From: Svornostia abyssi
GTDB taxonomy: Bacteria > Actinomycetota > Thermoleophilia > Solirubrobacterales > Solirubrobacteraceae
Assembly: GCA_024666565.1 (NCBI GenBank)
Contig: CP088295.1
Coordinates: forward strand, 4,836,001 to 4,900,000
DNA: 64,000 bases
Reading direction: 5' to 3'
Of this stretch, positions 48,426 through 57,515 are shown piece after piece (the first letter of the stretch is position 1; each line of letters opens with the position of its first letter). The notes below the pieces were generated by a model. It made no database searches. It was given only the letters and a program-made list of their open reading frames with translations, and was not told where the DNA came from. The position numbers were made by a program, and so were the translations under genes.

Positions 48426-49424
48426 CTAGGAGGCGTCCCGAAGCCGCTGCGCTTCCGGCAGTGACTCGAGCTTTTTCAGCGTGTGGTTCTCGATCTGGCG
48501 GATGCGCTCGCGCGTCACGTTGAACGCACGGCCCACCTCCTCCAGCGTCTGCGGACGGCCTCCTGACAGGCCGAACCGCAGCTCGATCACCTCGCGCTCG
48601 CGCGCCGGCAGTGCCGACAGCGCCCGGCGGACATTGTCGCGCCGCAGGTTCTCGGAGGCCCGTTCGAACGGCGATTCCGCCGCCTGGTCCTCCACGAAGT
48701 CGCCCAGTTCGGACTCCTCCTCCTCGCCGATCGGCTTCTCGAGCGAGATCGGCTGCTGGCTCATGCGCAGGATGTCGCGCACCTCGCGCGTCGTGCATTC
48801 GAGCTCGGTGGCGATCTCCTCCGGCGTGGGCTCACGGCCCAGCGACTGGACGAGCTGCCGCTCGACATGCACGACCTTGTTCAGCTTCTCCACCATGTGG
48901 ACCGGGATGCGGATGGTCCGCCCCTTGTCCGCGATGGCCCGCGTGACGGCCTGGCGAATCCACCAGGTCGCGTACGTGGAGAACTTGAACCCGCGGCGGT
49001 AGTCGAACTTCTCCACCGCGCGGATGAGCCCCATCGAGCCCTCCTGGATGAGGTCGAGGAACGTGAGTCCCCGCCCCAGGTAGCCCTTCGCGATCGAAAC
49101 CACCAGCCGGAGGTTCGCTTCGACCATGTGCTGCTTGGCCGCCATGTCCCCGCGCTCGATGCGCTTGGCCAGGGCGACCTCTTCCTCGGCGGTCAGCAGC
49201 GGCACGCGCCCGATCGAGCGCAGATACAGCCGCAGGCTGTCGAGGGAGGGTTCGACCGTGAGGTCGATCTCCGGCTTCTTCGACACCTCAGCGGTGCCGT
49301 TCTGGTTGGCCTTGCGGGCCGCGGCCGCCGCCTCCACGCGGGCAGCCTCAGAGGTCGGAAGTCGCCCATCCTGGCCGACGACGTCGATCCCCTGGTCCGT
49401 GAGGTAGCCGTGAAGCTCGGTCAC
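48426..49424 (-). CDS. RNA polymerase principal-type sigma-70 factor (RpoD/SigA-like)
   Basis: The protein has region 1.2 (DSLRLYLRSIGRVPLLTAEE), region 2 with the -10-recognising FSTYATWWIRQAVTRAI, region 3 (IPVHMVEKLNKVVHV) and region 4 (TLEEVGRAFNVTRERIRQIE), all intact. GTG 49424 is the farthest upstream standard start codon, but the frame continues upstream for 50 codons. That stretch reads like region 1.1 (APIYELDELRPLIAEAQERG, FLTLEQLQGALEEVEVTKEQ), ending at an in-frame TGA at 49578-49580. The true N-terminus is therefore longer and starts at a non-standard codon (ATC 49574) or after an undetected indel. Whether it is the sole housekeeping sigma factor cannot be judged here. Confidence 0.9.
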   Translation of the reverse strand: MTELHGYLTDQGIDVVGQDGRLPTSEAARVEAAAAARKANQNGTAEVSKKPEIDLTVEPSLDSLRLYLRSIGRVPLLTAEEEVALAKRIERGDMAAKQHMVEANLRLVVSIAKGYLGRGLTFLDLIQEGSMGLIRAVEKFDYRRGFKFSTYATWWIRQAVTRAIADKGRTIRIPVHMVEKLNKVVHVERQLVQSLGREPTPEEIATELECTTREVRDILRMSQQPISLEKPIGEEEESELGDFVEDQAAESPFERASENLRRDNVRRALSALPAREREVIELRFGLSGGRPQTLEEVGRAFNVTRERIRQIENHTLKKLESLPEAQRLRDAS

Positions 49425-49574
49425 CTGCTCCTTTGTGACCTCGACCTCTTCGAGCGCGCCCTGAAGCTGCTCGAGGGTCAGGAACCCGCGTTCCTGGGCT
49501 TCGGCGATCAGCGGACGTAGCTCGTCGAGCTCGTAGATCGGCGCCTCGTCCGCGAGAAGTACCTCGGTTTTGAT

Positions 49575-49850
49575 CTCTCAACCCCCCGTACGTACCCATT
49601 CGTGGGTGATCCCTGAACGACGTGTCCCTCGTCGTTCCTCTCCTCCATGGGGTGCTGCATGTTCGGTACGGCTGCGGTGACCACCGCGGGGATTGGCTGA
49701 GCCATGTGAACCTCTCGTACGTAGACGGAGGAGGCCATCAGCCACTGGGAGCGGAGTGATAGCACGTTTCTGGGGATGTTGGTGTGCAACCGCACGAAGT
49801 CGCACGACTTTTCCGTACTAGCCTTCCTGTTTCCCCACCCGGTCACCGCC
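49575..49850. other. Divergent upstream region of sigma factor and folE2
   Basis: This 276-base stretch holds the promoters of both neighbours. On the minus strand an ATG at 49705 (MAQPIPAVVTAAVPN), with a GAGAGG ribosome-binding site, opens a frame that runs into the sigma factor in the wrong register. A +1 change near the AAAA at 49568-49571 would join them. No RNA gene is recognised. Confidence 0.4.
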
Positions 49851-50853
49851 ATGGAACCCGCCACCGTTCAGATCACGAACCCCGACGTCCAGGCCCGCGT
49901 CCCGACCGTGCAGGTGAGCCTGTCGCGCGTCGGCGTCACCGGCGTCGAGAAGGTCGTCCGCCTGCGGCAGAACGGCGAGGAGCAGCTCTTCGCCGTCATG
50001 CTCGAGTGCTTCGTCGACCTCGGCCCGCAGCAGAAGGGCGCGCACATGTCGCGCTTCGAGGAGGTCGTCAACGAAGCGATCGGCGAGGTCGTCCTCGGGA
50101 CGAGCGCGTTCCAGGCCGAGGTTCTCGCGGTGCGGATCGCCGAGCTCGTGCGTGAGCGCCAGGGCGCGCGGCGCGCCGAGGTGACCATCGAGGCGCGGTA
50201 CCCCGAGCACAAGCCGGCCCCCCGTCTCGGGCATCACGACGCAGGAGATCTACACGCTGTACGGGCGCGCGGTCGCGTCGGAGACCGGCACGCGCCGCAT
50301 CGTCGGCGTCCGCGCCCAGGGCCTCACCGCATGCCCGTGCGCGCAGGAGCTCGTCGCCGGCGCGGCGCGCGAGCGGCTCCTCGCCGACGACTTCACCGAC
50401 GACCAGGTCGAGCGGATCTTCGAGCACGTCCCGGTCGCGACGCACAACCAGCGCGGCTTGGGCACGCTGCTCATCGGGTTCCCCGAGGGCGATGACACCG
50501 CGATCGACGCCGGCACCCTGCTGGCGATCGTCGAAGAGTCGATGTCATCTGAGATCTACGAGCTCATGAAGCGCAGCGACGAGGGCGCCGTGGTCGAGAA
50601 GGCGCACCGCCGTCCCCGCTTCGTGGAGGACTGCGTGCGCGAGACGATCCGCGGCGTCGTCGACCAGCTCTCAGAGCTCAGCGACGGGCACTTCGTCTTC
50701 GCCCGCCAGGAGAACCTGGAGACGATCCATCAGCACAACGTCGTGGCCGAGCGGTTCGGCCTCCTGGGCGAGCTGCGCGCCGAGCTGCAGACGGGCGAGC
50801 ACGCGCTCGAGCACGTCTCGATGCGCCAGTGGCTCGACGCGGCCGGAAGGTAA
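49851..50853 (+). pseudogene. folE2: GTP cyclohydrolase I, FolE2/MptA type, frameshifted as sequenced
   Basis: Two frames together give a 333-residue FolE2/MptA enzyme. The first has NPDVQARVPTVQVSLSRVGV and KGAHMSRFEEVVNEAI; the second has VSGITTQEIYTLYGR, GVRAQGLTACPCAQELV with metal-site Cys/His region, VATHNQRG and the C-terminal HQHNVVAERFG. The break is in six C at 50218-50223, where five C would keep the frame (KPAPVSGIT). The enzyme makes dihydroneopterin triphosphate, the first step of folate synthesis. Unless a FolE1 exists elsewhere it should be essential, which favours a sequencing error. Confidence 0.85.
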
Positions 50854-50859
50854 GGCGAG

Positions 50860-51024
50860 CTAGCCGCGGCGGCGCGTGCCGCTGATGGCGGCGAAGCGCT
50901 CGGCGATCACGCGGTCACGCGAGCGCAGGCGGTCGGCGGCCGCACGCGACCCGGAGCCGGGGCGATCGGCGATGCCACAGGCGGCGAGCATGGCGCGGCG
51001 GAGCTGCTGGGTCCTGTCGTCCAT
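50860..51024 (-). CDS. Small basic protein, 54 residues
   Basis: This short frame (MDDRTQQLRRAMLAACGIAD start, SRDRVIAERFAAISGTRRRG end) has a well-placed GGAG ribosome-binding site seven bases before ATG 51024. It encodes a helical, Arg/Ala-rich protein. It ends seven bases from the stop of folE2 on the opposite strand. No family is recognised; it could be a small regulator or a chance frame. Confidence 0.45.
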   Translation of the reverse strand: MDDRTQQLRRAMLAACGIADRPGSGSRAAADRLRSRDRVIAERFAAISGTRRRG

Positions 51025-51148
51025 GATGTGTCTCCGGGGTTCGCACCAGTGAGCGGTGTGCTCGGCGGTGCGGTGTGCGGGGTACGCACTTGGTATCGGC
51101 TCGGGCGGACGCCTTCCACATCCCCAAAGGCGGGGAACCGGACGGACA

Positions 51149-51179
51149 GTTGAGTGCGCGGCTTCTACCGTCACTCAAC
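51149..51179. promoter_or_regulatory. Inverted repeat upstream of the diguanylate cyclase
   Basis: GTTGAGTG (51149-51156) and CACTCAAC (51172-51179) are perfect 8-bp arms separated by 15 bases. A TACAGT -10-like box follows at 51194-51199, six bases before ATG 51206. It is a candidate operator for an unidentified regulator. Confidence 0.45.
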
Positions 51180-51205
51180 GCACCGGAACGCCGTACAGTC
51201 GGCCC

Positions 51206-52609
51206 ATGAGCACGGATCGCCGGAGGAGGCGGCCCGAGCAGCTTCGCCGGCGCGCCACCCCGGGCCTGCTTGTCGCCCTCGGTGCTGCCTATGTCGCCCT
51301 GAGCCTCGCCGTCTGGCAGCTCGCCGATCCGACGGAGACCAGTGCCCCGTGGTGGCCGGCCGCCGGCCTCACGCTCGGCGTCCTGTGCCGCGTGCGCCGC
51401 GCCGACTGGCCCGCCGTGCTCGCCGTGGTGTTCGCGGCGGACGTCGCCGCGGACCTCATCCAGGGCGCGGCCTTCGTGACGAGCCTGGGCTGGGCGACCG
51501 CGAACACCGTCGAACCGCTGCTCGGGGCGCTCGCCATGGGCCGGGTGTTCCGTGACCAGACGCCCAACATCGAGTCCCCGACGAACGTGCTGCGGTTCTT
51601 CGGCGTCGCCGCGCTCGCCGGCACGCCCGTGGCCGCGCTCATCGGCGGCACCACGAGTGCGCTGACCTATGACCTCGATCTCGTCGAGACGTGGCGCCTC
51701 TGGTACATCGGCGACGTGATCGGCATCCTGCTCGTTGCGCCCGCGGTGCTGTACGCACCGCAGATCCGCGCGGCGTTCGATGCCCGGTTCGCGACGATGC
51801 TCGCGGTCACCGCCGCCGTCGCGCTCCTGGTCTTCCGCGCACCCGAGGACTGGGGTCTGGGCCAGCCGTACCTCGTCACGCCCACGCTCGTGCTCGCTGC
51901 GCTGTGGTTCGGCGCGCCCGGCGCCGTCATGTCCGCCATGGCCACGGCACTGCTCGCCAACGTCGCAAGCGCGCAGGGGTACGGACCGTTCGCGCTCGGG
52001 GACGGAGACACCGGAGCGCTCGGGGACCTCCAGGTCTTCGTCGCGGTGCAGATGCTCACGACCTTCCTCGTCGTCGGCCTGCGCGCCCAGCTGCTGACGG
52101 CCCGCGCGCAGGCGGAACGGCTCAGCGAGGAGCAGTTGCGCGACCCGCTGACCGGGACGGGCAGCCGCATCCGGATCGAGGATGAGCTGGCCGCCGCCAC
52201 CTCGCAGCCGGCGGTCGGCGGCACGCCTCCTTCCTCGGCGGTGCTCTTTCTCGACCTGGACGCCTTCAAGCCCGTCAACGACCGCTACGGTCACGCGGTC
52301 GGGGACGAGGTCCTGTGCACCGTCGCGAGCCGGCTGGAGGAGGCGGTCCGGGACACGGACACGGTGGGGCGCGTCGGCGGCGACGAGTTCGTCGTCGTCT
52401 GCCGGGACATCACCCCCGCCGAACTGGACCGCCTGGCCGTCCGGCTCACTGAGGCGATCGCCGAGCCCATGCAGATCGACGGGCACGACATCGCGGTGGG
52501 AGCCAGCATCGGGACGAGCTGGGCGACGGGCGCGGAGGTCACGCCGTCCGACCTGCTGCGCAGCGCCGATGTCGACATGTACCGGCGCAAGCTCGGGCGC
52601 AGGAACTAG
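51206..52609 (+). CDS. MASE1-GGDEF diguanylate cyclase
   Basis: This is a 467-residue membrane protein. Residues 20-295 form a MASE1-like sensor with about eight membrane helices (LLVALGAAYVALSLAVWQLA, SAPWWPAAGLTLGVL, WYIGDVIGILLVAPAVLY). A GGDEF domain follows at 310-465 with the intact motif RVGGDEFVVV, substrate loop DLDAFKPVNDRYGHAVGDEV and C-terminal ADVDMYRRK. It should make cyclic di-GMP. No RxxD inhibitory site is evident just before GGDEF (DTDTVGRVGGDEF). It overlaps the convergent pgsA stop by four bases. Confidence 0.92.
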   Translation: MSTDRRRRRPEQLRRRATPGLLVALGAAYVALSLAVWQLADPTETSAPWWPAAGLTLGVLCRVRRADWPAVLAVVFAADVAADLIQGAAFVTSLGWATANTVEPLLGALAMGRVFRDQTPNIESPTNVLRFFGVAALAGTPVAALIGGTTSALTYDLDLVETWRLWYIGDVIGILLVAPAVLYAPQIRAAFDARFATMLAVTAAVALLVFRAPEDWGLGQPYLVTPTLVLAALWFGAPGAVMSAMATALLANVASAQGYGPFALGDGDTGALGDLQVFVAVQMLTTFLVVGLRAQLLTARAQAERLSEEQLRDPLTGTGSRIRIEDELAAATSQPAVGGTPPSSAVLFLDLDAFKPVNDRYGHAVGDEVLCTVASRLEEAVRDTDTVGRVGGDEFVVVCRDITPAELDRLAVRLTEAIAEPMQIDGHDIAVGASIGTSWATGAEVTPSDLLRSADVDMYRRKLGRRN

Positions 52610-53175
52610 GGCGCAGGCGTCGGCTCGCGGTCGCGACGCTCGCGCGCGGCCTCGAGCTGCCGGCGCAGACCGAAGAAGTAGTCGATGCCGCTGATCACCG
52701 TGATGGCGACCATGACGTAGACGAGCGCGTCGACCCACCCCGGGGTCGGGTCCAGCGCGATGACGAAGAAGATCGCGATGACCTGCACGATGGTCTTCGC
52801 CTTCCCCCACCAGTTCGCGGGGATGACGACCCCCTGCTGCGTGGCCTGCATGCGGGTCACCGTGACCGCGAGCTCGCGGGCGATGATGACCATCGCGACC
52901 CAGGCCGCCAGCCGGTCGAGGGACACGAGCGCCAGCAGCGCGCCGATCACCATGAGCTTGTCGGCGATCGGGTCCATGAGCTTGCCGAACGTCGTGACCG
53001 AGCCGCGACGCCGCGCGTACCACCCGTCGAACGCGTCGGTGAGCGACGCGATCGCGAAGATCACGGCCGCCACGAGGTCGCCCTCCTCGAACTCGCCGAG
53101 CAGCGCGACGAGCAGCACCGGGATCAGCAGGATCCGGATGAGCGTGAGGACGTTGGGGACGTTGACGGGGAACAC
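52606..53175 (-). CDS. pgsA: CDP-diacylglycerol--glycerol-3-phosphate 3-phosphatidyltransferase
   Basis: This is a 189-residue integral membrane protein of the CDP-alcohol phosphatidyltransferase family. The catalytic signature is complete (DGWYAR, eight residues, G, three, D, three, D: GKLMDPIAD). About five membrane segments are visible, and NVPNVLTLIRILLIPVLLVA is the usual PgsA start. It makes phosphatidylglycerophosphate for PG and cardiolipin. It lies 13 bases after the corrected stop of the EamA transporter on the same strand, so the two are probably co-transcribed. Confidence 0.92.
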   Translation of the reverse strand: MFPVNVPNVLTLIRILLIPVLLVALLGEFEEGDLVAAVIFAIASLTDAFDGWYARRRGSVTTFGKLMDPIADKLMVIGALLALVSLDRLAAWVAMVIIARELAVTVTRMQATQQGVVIPANWWGKAKTIVQVIAIFFVIALDPTPGWVDALVYVMVAITVISGIDYFFGLRRQLEAARERRDREPTPAP

Positions 53176-54077
53176 GGCCCGAGGAACCCTACGGTTCGCC
53201 GGGCACGGCCGCCCGCTCCCCGGCCAGCGCGGCGCCGGGCGCTCGCCGCCACGACGAGGGCGATCGCGACCAGGTCGAGCGCCGACAGCTTCTGGCCGAG
53301 GACGACGAACCCGGCGAACGCCGCCATCGCGGGCTCCAACGACATGAGGACCCCGAAGACGTTGCGCGCCATCCGCCGCAGCGCGGCGAACTCGAGGGTG
53401 TACGGGACGACGCTCGACAGGAGCGCGACCGCGGCGCCCTGGGCGAGCAGTTGCGCGTCGAGGAACGCCTCGCCGCCGGAGACGAGCCCCGGACCGATCG
53501 GCACGACGGCGGCGACGAGCATCCCGAGGCTCAGCCCGCCGTTGCCCTGCACCCGCTCACCCAGGTGCTGGGCGAGGTAGATGTAGGCGCCCCAGCACAC
53601 CGCTGCGCCGAGGGCGAACGCGACGCCGACGGCGTCAAGCCCCTCGGCCCCGCCTCCGTGCAGCCCGAGCAGCACGATGCCGGCGGCGGCGAGCACCACC
53701 CACAGCACGTCGAGGCGCCGCCGCGACCCCAGGACCGCCACCCCGAGCGGGCCGATGAACTCGATCGTCACCGCGATGCCGAGCGGGATCCGTGCGAGCG
53801 CCTCGTAGAAGAGGACGTTCATGAGACCGAGCGCGATGCCGTACGCGACGGCCGCCTGCAGCGCGCCCGGGGCCGTGAAGTCGCTGCGCCGCGGCCGCCA
53901 GATCACGACGACGATGAGCGCGGCGAACCCGAGGCGCAGCAGCGAGACCCCGGCCGCCCCGAGCTCGTCGAACATCGTCGCCGCGAGGCCGGCGCCGAAC
54001 TGGACCGACATGATCGAGCCCAGGACCAGCAGTTCGGGCGGCACACGGTCCGTCGGGCTGGCGTGCGCGCGTGCCAT
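53124..54077 (-). CDS. EamA family (RhtA-like) transporter, frameshift near the end
   Basis: This is a ten-helix drug/metabolite transporter with two EamA halves (VSLLRLGFAALIVVVIW, AVAYGIALGLMNVLFYEALA; WGAYIYLAQHLGERV, VPYTLEFAALRRM). As sequenced the frame runs 52 bases into pgsA with an Arg-rich nonsense tail. Removing one G from GGG at 53237-53239 gives a natural end (AASAGAALAGERAAVPGEP) at the TAG 53189-53191, 13 bases before pgsA. ATG 54077 lies seven bases behind a TACCGT box. It probably exports amino acids or related metabolites. Confidence 0.85.
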   Translation of the reverse strand: MARAHASPTDRVPPELLVLGSIMSVQFGAGLAATMFDELGAAGVSLLRLGFAALIVVVIWRPRRSDFTAPGALQAAVAYGIALGLMNVLFYEALARIPLGIAVTIEFIGPLGVAVLGSRRRLDVLWVVLAAAGIVLLGLHGGGAEGLDAVGVAFALGAAVCWGAYIYLAQHLGERVQGNGGLSLGMLVAAVVPIGPGLVSGGEAFLDAQLLAQGAAVALLSSVVPYTLEFAALRRMARNVFGVLMSLEPAMAAFAGFVVLGQKLSALDLVAIALVVAASARRRAGRGAGGRARRTVGFLGPCSPSTSPTSSRSSGSC

Positions 54078-54101
54078 CGCAGGCACGGTAGAGGCCGCGG
54101 C

Positions 54102-54854
54102 TCAGCCCTTCGGCAGCAGGCGGTCGCCCGGACCGGTCCGGGACCGCGTGACGAGCTCGGACGTCAGCACCGCCGCCGCGAGTTCCACGGCGACGATCGC
54201 GAGGAGCACCGTGAGCTGCAACCGGGCCGCCTCGGCGGGGGACGCCCCGCCGAGCAGCAGGCCCACGAAGGTCCCCGGCAGCGACACGAGACCGACGTTC
54301 CGGGTCTGGTCCATCGCCGGGATGAGGCCCGTGTGGATGGCCTGGCGCACCGTCGGCGCGAGCGCGTCGCGGATGGGGTCTCCGAGCGCGAGCCGGGTCT
54401 CGATGGCGTCCGCGTCGGCCGTCAGTCCCTCGAGCAGCCGCCGTCCCGTCAGTGACGTCGCCGCCATGGCGCCGCCGATGAGGATCCCGGCCGTCGGGAT
54501 CGCCGTGCGGGGCTCCGGCGAGAACGCGCCGACCGCGATGAGGATGCCCGTGGCGCCCAGCGCGGGCAGGCCGATCGCCACCGCGGCACGGCGACGCGGC
54601 GCCGGCACGCCCGTGAGCCGTCCGCCGGCCGTCCACGCGGCGGCGAAGAGCATGAGCCCGATGAAGGCGACGGCGAGCGGCGGCTCCGCGAAGACCGCGG
54701 CGATGAGCAGCCCCACGACAGTCAGCTGGACGGCCGCCCGCGCACCGACGACGAGCAGGTCGCGGGAAAGGTGGAGCCGCAGCCGCCACGCCAGCCCGGC
54801 CGCGGCGACCAGGAACGCGGCGGACGTCGCGACCTGCAGCGCCGCCGCGCTCAT
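54102..54854 (-). CDS. ABC transporter permease, FetB-like
   Basis: This is a 250-residue permease of the UPF0014/FetB family. About seven membrane helices are present, with the family segments LVVGARAAVQLTVVGLLIA, GRRLLEGLTADADAIETRLA and TVRQAIHTGLIPAMDQTRNV followed by GLVSLPGTFVGLLLGG. In E. coli FetAB exports iron under stress; the actinobacterial substrate is not proven. Its start overlaps the ATPase stop by ATGA. Confidence 0.88.
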   Translation of the reverse strand: MSAAALQVATSAAFLVAAAGLAWRLRLHLSRDLLVVGARAAVQLTVVGLLIAAVFAEPPLAVAFIGLMLFAAAWTAGGRLTGVPAPRRRAAVAIGLPALGATGILIAVGAFSPEPRTAIPTAGILIGGAMAATSLTGRRLLEGLTADADAIETRLALGDPIRDALAPTVRQAIHTGLIPAMDQTRNVGLVSLPGTFVGLLLGGASPAEAARLQLTVLLAIVAVELAAAVLTSELVTRSRTGPGDRLLPKG

Positions 54855-55540
54855 CCGGCGCCCCGGCCGCCGGTCGGGAGCGTGGCGACCTCGTCGGCGA
54901 TCGCAGCGGCCAGCGTGTCGTCGTGCGTGGCGACGACCACCGCCAGTCCGGTGTCCGCGAGCGCCCGGACCGTCGTGGTGATCGTCGCGGCGGCGTCGGC
55001 GTCCAGCGCGGCGGTCGGCTCGTCCAGGAGCAGGACCTCCGGATCGCGGGTCAGCGCGCGAGCGATCGCGACCCGCGCGCGCTCGCCGCCAGACAGCTCG
55101 GCCGCGTCGCGATCGAGGAGCGCCGAGGGCAGTGCCGCCGCCGCGGCCGCGCGCGTGAGACGATCCGGGCCGGGTGACGCCAGCCCGTACGCGAGGTTGT
55201 CCGCCACGGTCCCCGGGAGCATCACGGGCGTCTGCGACACGAGTGCGACGCGACGGCGAACCGCCGGGGCGGGCAGCGATCGGAGGTCGGCTCCGTCCAG
55301 GCGCACGACCCCGGCATCCGGCCAGACGAGGCCGTTGAGGCAGCGCAGCAGCGTCGACTTCCCGGCGCCCGATGGCCCGCGGAGCACGAGCACCCGGCCG
55401 CGCCGCACGTCGAGTGTCACCTCGCGCAGCAGCTCGCGACCACCCTGCCGGACGGCCACGGCTTCGGCGACGACGACCGGCCCCGGGGAGGTCGTTGCGT
55501 CGGCGTCCGCGGTGGTCACCCGGCGATTGTCTCCTGTCAT
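54851..55540 (-). CDS. ABC transporter ATP-binding protein, FetA-like
   Basis: This is a 229-residue ATPase with Walker A GPSGAGKS, Q-loop VSQTPVM, signature LSGGERARVAIARAL, Walker B VLLLDEPTAALD and H-loop ATHDD. It is short and simple, as are FetA proteins, and is paired with the FetB-like permease. The start could be ATG 55540, whose bases overlap a divergent ATG, or GTG 55519 ten bases behind AGGAGA; the latter is more comfortable. Confidence 0.9.
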   Translation of the reverse strand: MTGDNRRVTTADADATTSPGPVVVAEAVAVRQGGRELLREVTLDVRRGRVLVLRGPSGAGKSTLLRCLNGLVWPDAGVVRLDGADLRSLPAPAVRRRVALVSQTPVMLPGTVADNLAYGLASPGPDRLTRAAAAAALPSALLDRDAAELSGGERARVAIARALTRDPEVLLLDEPTAALDADAAATITTTVRALADTGLAVVVATHDDTLAAAIADEVATLPTGGRGAG

Positions 55541-56048
55541 GCTCGGCGCCGTGACCGATCCGACGCCGCAGCTGCGCCCGCCGCGCCACCAGGTCAGCCG
55601 CTCGGCGATCCGCTACTGGACGGTGCACGCCGCGCTGCGCTGGGCGGTCGTCCTCGTCGGGGCGGGCATGCTCGCGGCGTCGACGCAGGTCGGCGCGACC
55701 GCCGAGGTCGCCGGCCTGATCACGCTCGCGGTGGTTGCCGTCGCCCACACGATCGTCATGCCGCGCTGGCGCTACGCCGTGCACCGGTGGGAGACGACCC
55801 CCGAGGCCGTCTACACCCAGGCCGGGTGGTTCACGCAGGAGCGCCGGATCGCGCCCGTGTCGCGGATCCAGACCGTCGACAGCGAGCGCGGCCCGCTCGA
55901 GCAGCTCTTCGAGCTTGCGACGGTCACGGTGACCACGGCGTCGGCGAAGGGCCCGCTGCGGATCGCCGGGCTCGACGCCGCGACCGCCGAGCGCCTCGTC
56001 GACGAGCTGACCGCCGTCGCGCAGGCGGCGCCGGGAGACGCCACGTGA
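55539..56048 (+). CDS. PH-domain membrane protein (YdbS-like, bPH_2)
   Basis: This is a protein of about 165 residues. Two N-terminal membrane helices (ALRWAVVLVGAGMLAAS, AGLITLAVVAVAHTIVM) are followed by a bacterial PH domain (WRYAVHRWETTPEAVYTQAG, RIAPVSRIQTVDSERGPLEQ, LFELATVTVTTASAKGPLRI). GTG 55551 is the likelier start since ATG 55539 overlaps the divergent fetA start. Its stop overlaps the next gene (GTGA). YdbS/YdbT pairs are widespread membrane proteins linked to resistance to some antimicrobial peptides. Confidence 0.85.
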   Translation: MLGAVTDPTPQLRPPRHQVSRSAIRYWTVHAALRWAVVLVGAGMLAASTQVGATAEVAGLITLAVVAVAHTIVMPRWRYAVHRWETTPEAVYTQAGWFTQERRIAPVSRIQTVDSERGPLEQLFELATVTVTTASAKGPLRIAGLDAATAERLVDELTAVAQAAPGDAT

Positions 56049-57515
56049 CGGGCGACGCGCCGTGGCGGCGCCTGAGCCGCCGGATGCTCCTCGTCCACCC
56101 CGTCCACGAGGTCCTGCGCCTCCTCCCGCTCATCCTCGCCTTCGTGGTGTTCGGCCGGGGCGACACGAGCGCCGTCGGCTACGGCCTCCTGGCGACGGTC
56201 GCCGCCGTGGCGATCGGCGTCGTGCGCTGGATGACGACGGAGTACCGCGTCACGCCCGAGCAGGTCCAGATCCGCAAGGGCCTCCTGCAGCGCGGCACGA
56301 GCTCGGTGGCACGCGACCGGGTGCGGGCGGTCGACGTCACGTCGCGCGTCATGCACCGCCTGCTGGGCCTCGCGGTCGTGACGATCGGGACCGGCCGCAA
56401 CGACGCCGGGCGCGACGGCGAGCTGCGGCTCGACGGCCTGACCGTGGCCGAGACCGCGCGACTGCGCGCCGAGCTGCTGCACCGCGACACTGCGGAGCCG
56501 ACGCCTGATGAGGGCGCCACCGCGCCGGGCGGGCGAGCCGCTCGCGCGCTGGCGCAGCTCGTGGGTGCGCTACGGCCCGTTCTCCTTCTCCGGGTTCGTC
56601 ACGCTCGGCGTCCTCGCGGGCGCCGCCGCGCAGACCGTCGGCGAGGTCGTGAACGTCAACCTCGAGACGGACGCCGACGGCGTCGAGGGCACGCTCGCCG
56701 ACATCCCGGTGATCCCGCTGCTCGTGCTCCTCGTCGCGGTCCTGGTGCTCGCGGCCATCCTGCTGTCGACGGCCGGCTACCTCGTCGCGCACTGGCGCTT
56801 CACGCTGACGCGCGAGCCGACCGGCACGCTGCACGTCACCCGCGGGCTGCTGACGACCCGCGCGACGACGCTCGAGGAGCGGCGCCTGCGCGGGGTCGAA
56901 CTCGGCGAGCCGCTGCCGCTGCGCCTCGCGCGCGGGGCGCGCGTCGTGGCGATCGCCACCGGCGGCGACGCGCGCGGGGCATCGACACTGCTGCCCCCGG
57001 CGCCCCGTGACGAAGCGCGGCACACCGCCGCGCTCGTGCTGCGCGACGAGGCGCCGCTCATCGCCCCGCTGCGCGACCACGGGCCCGCCGCGCGACGCCG
57101 CCGGTACACGCGGGCGCTCGCGCCCGCGGCGGTGGTGGCGACGCTCGGCGGCATCGCCGTCGCCGCCGATGCGCTGCACCCGGTCGTCTGGGCCGTGGCG
57201 AGCGTGGTGCTGCTGGCGCTGGCCGGTCTCCTCGCCGCCGACCGGGCCGCAAGCCTGGGTCACACCCTCGCCGGGCCGTGGCTCGTCACCCGCTCGGGCT
57301 CGCTGAACCGCGACCGCGCGATGCTCGAGCGCGACGGCATCATCGGCGTGACGATCCGCAGCTCGTTCTTCCAGCGCCGTGCCGGCCTGTGCACCCTCAC
57401 GGCGACGACCGCAGGCGGCCGCGAGGGCTACGACGTCCTGGACGTCGACCCGGCGGTTGCGGTCGCGCTCGCCGAGCAGGCCGTGCCGGGGCTGCTGACG
57501 CCGTTCAGGGCTTGA
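56045..57515 (+). pseudogene. PH-domain membrane protein (YdbT-like), frameshifted as sequenced
   Basis: The first 160 residues (MLLVHPVHEVLRLLPLILAF, TEYRVTPEQVQIRKGLLQRG, LRAELLHRD) and the remainder (GEPLARWRSSWVRYGPFSFS, GTLHVTRGLLTTRATTLEER, MLERDGIIGVTIRSSFFQRR) are in different frames. One extra G in GGGCGGG (56527-56533) explains it. Corrected, it is a 489-residue protein with three bPH_2 modules, the normal YdbT layout. It is coupled to the YdbS-like gene and converges on the ABC-2 permease by 11 bases. Confidence 0.83.

Noticed and set aside
49582..49587. The C6 run ahead of the sigma factor as the cause of its missing start
   Set aside because: Changing its length does not remove the in-frame TGA at 49578-49580 that lies between the run and the sigma frame.
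50218..50223. Programmed frameshifting in the FolE2 gene
   Set aside because: No slippery heptamer, pseudoknot or conserved precedent is known for this family, and five other genes have the same kind of +1 C/G event.
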